Assembly: GCA_017591395.1 (NCBI GenBank)
Contig: WEDG01001492.1
Span: forward strand, 124,001 to 188,000
Direction of reading: 5' to 3'
Length of the DNA stretch: 64,000 nucleotides
Source: Schistocephalus solidus
Lineage: Eukaryota > Platyhelminthes > Cestoda > Diphyllobothriidea > Diphyllobothriidae
Shown here: piece by piece, positions 60,941 through 64,000 of the stretch
Layout of the letters: each line of letters starts with the position of its first letter
Position numbering within the stretch: the first letter of the stretch is position 1
The notes under the pieces: generated by a model
What the model saw: the letters and a program-made list of their open reading frames with translations, nothing else
Databases searched by the model: none
Told to the model about the DNA's origin: nothing
Program-made: the position numbers and the translations under genes

Positions 60941-61967
60941 CATCATAAGCCGCCTTATTGACCTGAGCGCTCACTAAAAGGGTTTGCGCGCGAGGCTCAC
61001 TGACCTTCTGGCTTATTCTTAAGCAGCCACCGCAAAATTATATCCGATTTTGGCAAGTATCATAAACCATTTCTCCTGCCAACATAGCGAACCGTATCAT
61101 AAAGCCCTTCTCCCCCTCCCTTCGACACTTAACCTAATACAATGGCCACCTCTCCAATGCATGAGTGCTCTCTTTAAACCGCCATAAGGACCTCAAATGC
61201 CCAAGTCATTTTACCTAACAAAGGTCTTATACCGCCAACTTTATGATCCTCAAGTGCCAAATGGTGCCGAAGAACCTCACTTTCCAGTTTATCGGCATGG
61301 ACTACATTCTGTCTCATTCACGCAGTGTACGTGAGCTGACAGTAAATGGTTTAACCTTAGTGACTTCGAAAAATCAGTTAAGTTTACAGTTATAATCGAT
61401 TGCGTGAGCATGATTTCGTTCTCGGCGGGTACGTATTTATTGTAATTATTTGTCTATTGTTTGGTAAATAGTCTTCCTGAAAGTGGTCCAGTAGAATGAT
61501 TTATTAAAAATGGAAACGTAGGATAATTTCCAGCAACTTCTGTTAGCTCGCCTTTAAAATATTGTGCACAGGATTTTGATGCAGGCGTGACTGTGTAATG
61601 TGCTTTTAGGCGGCAGTTACAACGCTCAGCATAAACCTTTCTTTATAAGGCTATTTTATAAAGGTATTGAGAGATATCCGGCGGCGAGGGTATGTTCACG
61701 CTTCATTAATTTGAATGTTCTCTTGCAGCCTCAGCCCTCTGGAATAGATTTTGGCTCACATGGAAAATCAAGCGCAAAACAAGTTTTTGAGAATGTGAAA
61801 ATATCATGACCTCAGAAGGTTAATCTCAGATGCAAAATTGGGCATGTGGGTTGAGCGTTACAGAGGAATTAGATCGATGTCTACCTAAAAGTTATGGTTT
61901 GGTACCGTGCATTGCTTTGGAACTTCTTGATTTTAAAACTTGCATTCCTTGATCAACGGTAAGACAA
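60941..61967. other. No supportable gene
   Basis: The first few hundred bases may be the untranslated or endonuclease part of PLE copy D, but I cannot align them. The frame at 61600-61809 has no motif. Confidence 0.4.
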
Positions 61968-62141
61968 AGAGCCCGTGGCGCAATGGTTAGGGCGTTGGAC
62001 TTCTGATCAATGGGTCGCGGGTTCGATCCTCAGGTGGTGCACCACCTGGGATTGGATATGCCTGGCTGACGACGGCTTATAAGACAGAAATGGCCATTCC
62101 AGTCTCCCTTGTCTTTGCCGGCAATATTTGTCTGATATTGA
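61968..62141 (+). mobile_element. tRNA-Arg-derived SINE (near complete)
   Basis: The head has box A (TGGCGCAATGGTTAGGGCG), an anticodon-loop-like CTTCTGA (TCT in anticodon position, suggesting an arginine tRNA ancestor) and box B (GGGTTCGATCC). The acceptor ends do not pair, so it is not a working tRNA gene. A palindrome (AGGTGGTGCACCACCT) follows, then a body with GGCTGACGACGGCTTATAAG and AATGGCCATTCCAGTCTCCC, ending TTGTCTTTGCCGGCAATA. Related copies in this window lie at 23420, 58446, 59065 and 62937. It would be transcribed by Pol III and moved by a LINE reverse transcriptase. Confidence 0.8.
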
Positions 62142-62457
62142 TAGTGTTGAGTCATTTAATTATGCTCTTCTGTTGATTAAGGTTCTATTTTTGGTTATTT
62201 TTAATGCGTACACGATATCCGAGAAGGTGTTTTGAATTTTCTCCGGTTCCACTTTATACGAAGGACAAGTCATTGAACGTTTATTATACATTATTTTGAT
62301 GTCGAAACAAGATTTTGTCTCAAAATCAGCATTATGTTTTGGTTTTTCACTTCAATCGTTTTATTACTTGCTAATTAGAATCATAACTTCCCATCAACAT
62401 TACATGATCGGGCGTAGTCCTAATTCACTTATTTATATCTTTACCAACGTGAGTTTC
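62142..62457. other. No feature seen
   Basis: AT-rich; an open frame (62296-62496) runs into the TA repeat and is not credible. Confidence 0.5.
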
Positions 62458-62479
62458 TATATATATATATATATATATA
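62458..62479. repeat. TA microsatellite
   Basis: Eleven perfect TA units by count. Confidence 0.95.
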
Positions 62480-62908
62480 AGTTCCTCTATAAGTAAACAC
62501 AACATACAGTGCTGGTAAAATATGGAGACCCACTTGCTCTATTCAACAAATATATCAACGATGGACTCATGATCTGCTACACTCTGAATGAATTTTAATA
62601 TTTTTCATTTACACGGCACCCTTTAATAACGTTTAGGATTGTAATTGACTTGGTCTCTTTTCTGAGGCTTTCGGTAGTTGCCTTTATAAGCAGACTAGCA
62701 GAAAAAATAGAAGCGAACAGAACAAAAGAGCTCTGCTTGTTGGGCTCTATGCATTTATTCACTGAAGAATTTGTTAGTTGGAACCCAGACACCTTTCCTG
62801 GCCTATTTTTTAATAGAGGTGCGGGAAAAAATATCAATATCAAAACTGTGTTCCTCAAGCCAGATTTACTATGTATTTTCTGGACTTATTCAAGAAACTG
62901 CCAAAAAT
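62480..62908. other. No supportable gene
   Basis: Frames on both strands (minus 62858-62595, plus 62650-62925) overlap, and neither shows a motif. Confidence 0.4.
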
Positions 62909-62923
62909 TATATATATATATAT
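62909..62923. repeat. TA microsatellite
   Basis: TA run just outside the downstream end of the minus-strand SINE at 62937-63045. Confidence 0.9.
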
Positions 62924-62936
62924 GATGAAATGGAAC

Positions 62937-63045
62937 CGACAAAGACAAGGGAGACCGGAATGGCCATTTCTGGCTTATTAGCCGTCATCAGCCAGTCATA
63001 CCCAATCCCAAGTGTGGCACACCTGGGATTCGAACCCGCGACCTT
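62937..63045 (-). mobile_element. SINE copy, 5'-truncated
   Basis: Minus-strand copy starting within the tRNA-like head: AGGTCGCGGGTTCGAATCCC (box B), then GGTGTGCCACACTTGGGATT, GACTGGCTGATGACGGCTAA, TAAGCCAGAAATGGCC and CGGTCTCCCTTGTCTTTGTC. It is the best-preserved body sequence of the family. It sits between two TA runs. Confidence 0.8.
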
Positions 63046-63057
63046 TATATATATATA
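63046..63057. repeat. TA microsatellite
   Basis: TA run abutting the truncated head of the SINE. Confidence 0.9.
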
Positions 63058-64000
63058 GTTTAAAAGTTAAAAAATTAAAAGTTAAGATGACAGAATTATA
63101 ATTATTTAATTACTGATGTTAGTTCTGCCTCTTGCTTCAAAATCGAGCGACATTGCCTCACGATCGCCAACCACATATTTAAAATAGGATCCTTGAAGCC
63201 GAAAAATTCGACTTCCACCCCGATCTTCAAAGTGGCTTAGGTTTTTAAAATAAAAAATATTAAAGTTAACTGTGTTTAGCCATCATACCCCCGGAAAAAG
63301 ATGGTGCGAAAATTCGTGTCTTTTGAGTGCAAAAATTACCCCTTGTCCGATCAACTATTTGATGGAGCACCAGATTCCCTGAAGGCACATTAAGACGTCA
63401 GGAAATTGTGTACGCAATGGTGTTTATATGAAACAATCAAGAGGTGAATGCAATATATTAGGTGATATTTTTGAAGACACATATGGTAGCTTTTCGCATC
63501 ACATGTGAGCACAACCAGGATGCAAATCCAAGCTCCAAGAAATGATCAGTAAGGAGGTCGTCTGCCCAATAGTTAAGAAAAACACGGATAGTGGGATGAG
63601 GTGAACTCTCACTCTGAGAGGAAAGAGAAAAGGTGAGCACTGGCGGTTGATCTTGCTGGCCTTTGCTGATGTTTAAATACGCAGTTCTGGTGTGCAAGCC
63701 TGGCTTCAGCAGCAAGTGACTGTCACCACTCCAGCTAGGTAAGATATCAGAAATAGATGCGGGGAGTCAGAGGTAGATAATTCTACTTCAAAACACCATT
63801 CCAACTATGGTGGAGAAAAGCAATTCATTAGGCGCGTATTGTGCTTTGTTGTGGGATAACCACCTTCTCGCCTGAAAGATGTTCCTTCTACGTGTTGCAA
63901 TCATCCGATTTGTTTTCGGTGTTTAGCAGTTCATCCAAGTGCCCGGATCGTACAAATGTAGGGCAAGCGCTCCAAGGGTTGCGGTAAGCTAATTTTTGCG
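63058..64000. other. No supportable gene
   Basis: No motif on either strand. A minus frame at 63715-63458 is short and featureless. Confidence 0.5.

Noticed and set aside
61968..62045. Functional tRNA-Arg gene
   Set aside because: Box A and box B are good, but the acceptor stem does not pair and the sequence continues into a shared SINE body.
1..64000. CRISPR arrays, bacterial operons, rRNA genes
   Set aside because: No regularly spaced short repeats, no gene clusters with ribosome-binding sites and no rRNA-like sequence were seen; the spliced exons and retroelements indicate an animal nuclear genome.

Overview
The window looks like gene-poor, AT-rich, repeat-rich nuclear DNA from an invertebrate animal. 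The evidence is spliced coding exons with GT-AG introns, a decayed non-LTR retrotransposon, several Penelope-like elements (PLEs) carrying hammerhead-ribozyme motifs, tRNA-derived SINEs and no bacterial operon structure. A parasitic flatworm is my best guess because that mix is familiar there, but nothing in the sequence settles it.

Layout: 1-11 kb has almost no recognisable coding sequence and holds one copy (6125-6227) of a hammerhead-like repeat. From 11.2 to 16.8 kb lie two decayed minus-strand copies (A, B) of one PLE family plus an isolated PLE end. At 17.4-18.4 kb there is a minus-strand cluster of open frames I cannot identify. From 18.5 to 32.4 kb I see little beyond a SINE fragment, a degenerate six-base array (29752-29950) and doubtful short frames. 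The best-preserved PLE (copy C) occupies 32429-35722 on the minus strand: 545-bp terminal direct repeats each with a hammerhead, an RT core whose YVDD is YVND, a C-terminal GIY-YIG endonuclease broken by a frameshift, and a short inverted tail. At 36.4-37.4 kb is a composite of inverted and tandem repeats with no known coding content. At 40.2 kb there is one possible exon of unknown identity. A dead CR1/Jockey-type LINE lies at about 43.5-46.8 kb on the plus strand.

The only host gene I can name is a divergent aldo-keto reductase superfamily gene on the plus strand. Its last three exons (54191-54414, 54854-55016, 56852-56938) join in frame, and a frame-disrupted upstream part lies at about 51741-52114. 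The usual catalytic residues appear to be replaced, so it may be a pseudoenzyme or a pseudogene. From 57.6 kb to the end is a nest of short repeats: a second copy of the hammerhead-like repeat, several SINE copies, an inverted repeat pair, a plus-strand fragment of a different PLE lineage (60486-60940), a near-complete tRNA-Arg-type SINE (61968-62141) and TA microsatellites.

The host exons and the transposable elements are functionally unrelated. Every autonomous element seen here is broken, so movement of the PLE or SINE copies would need proteins supplied from elsewhere.
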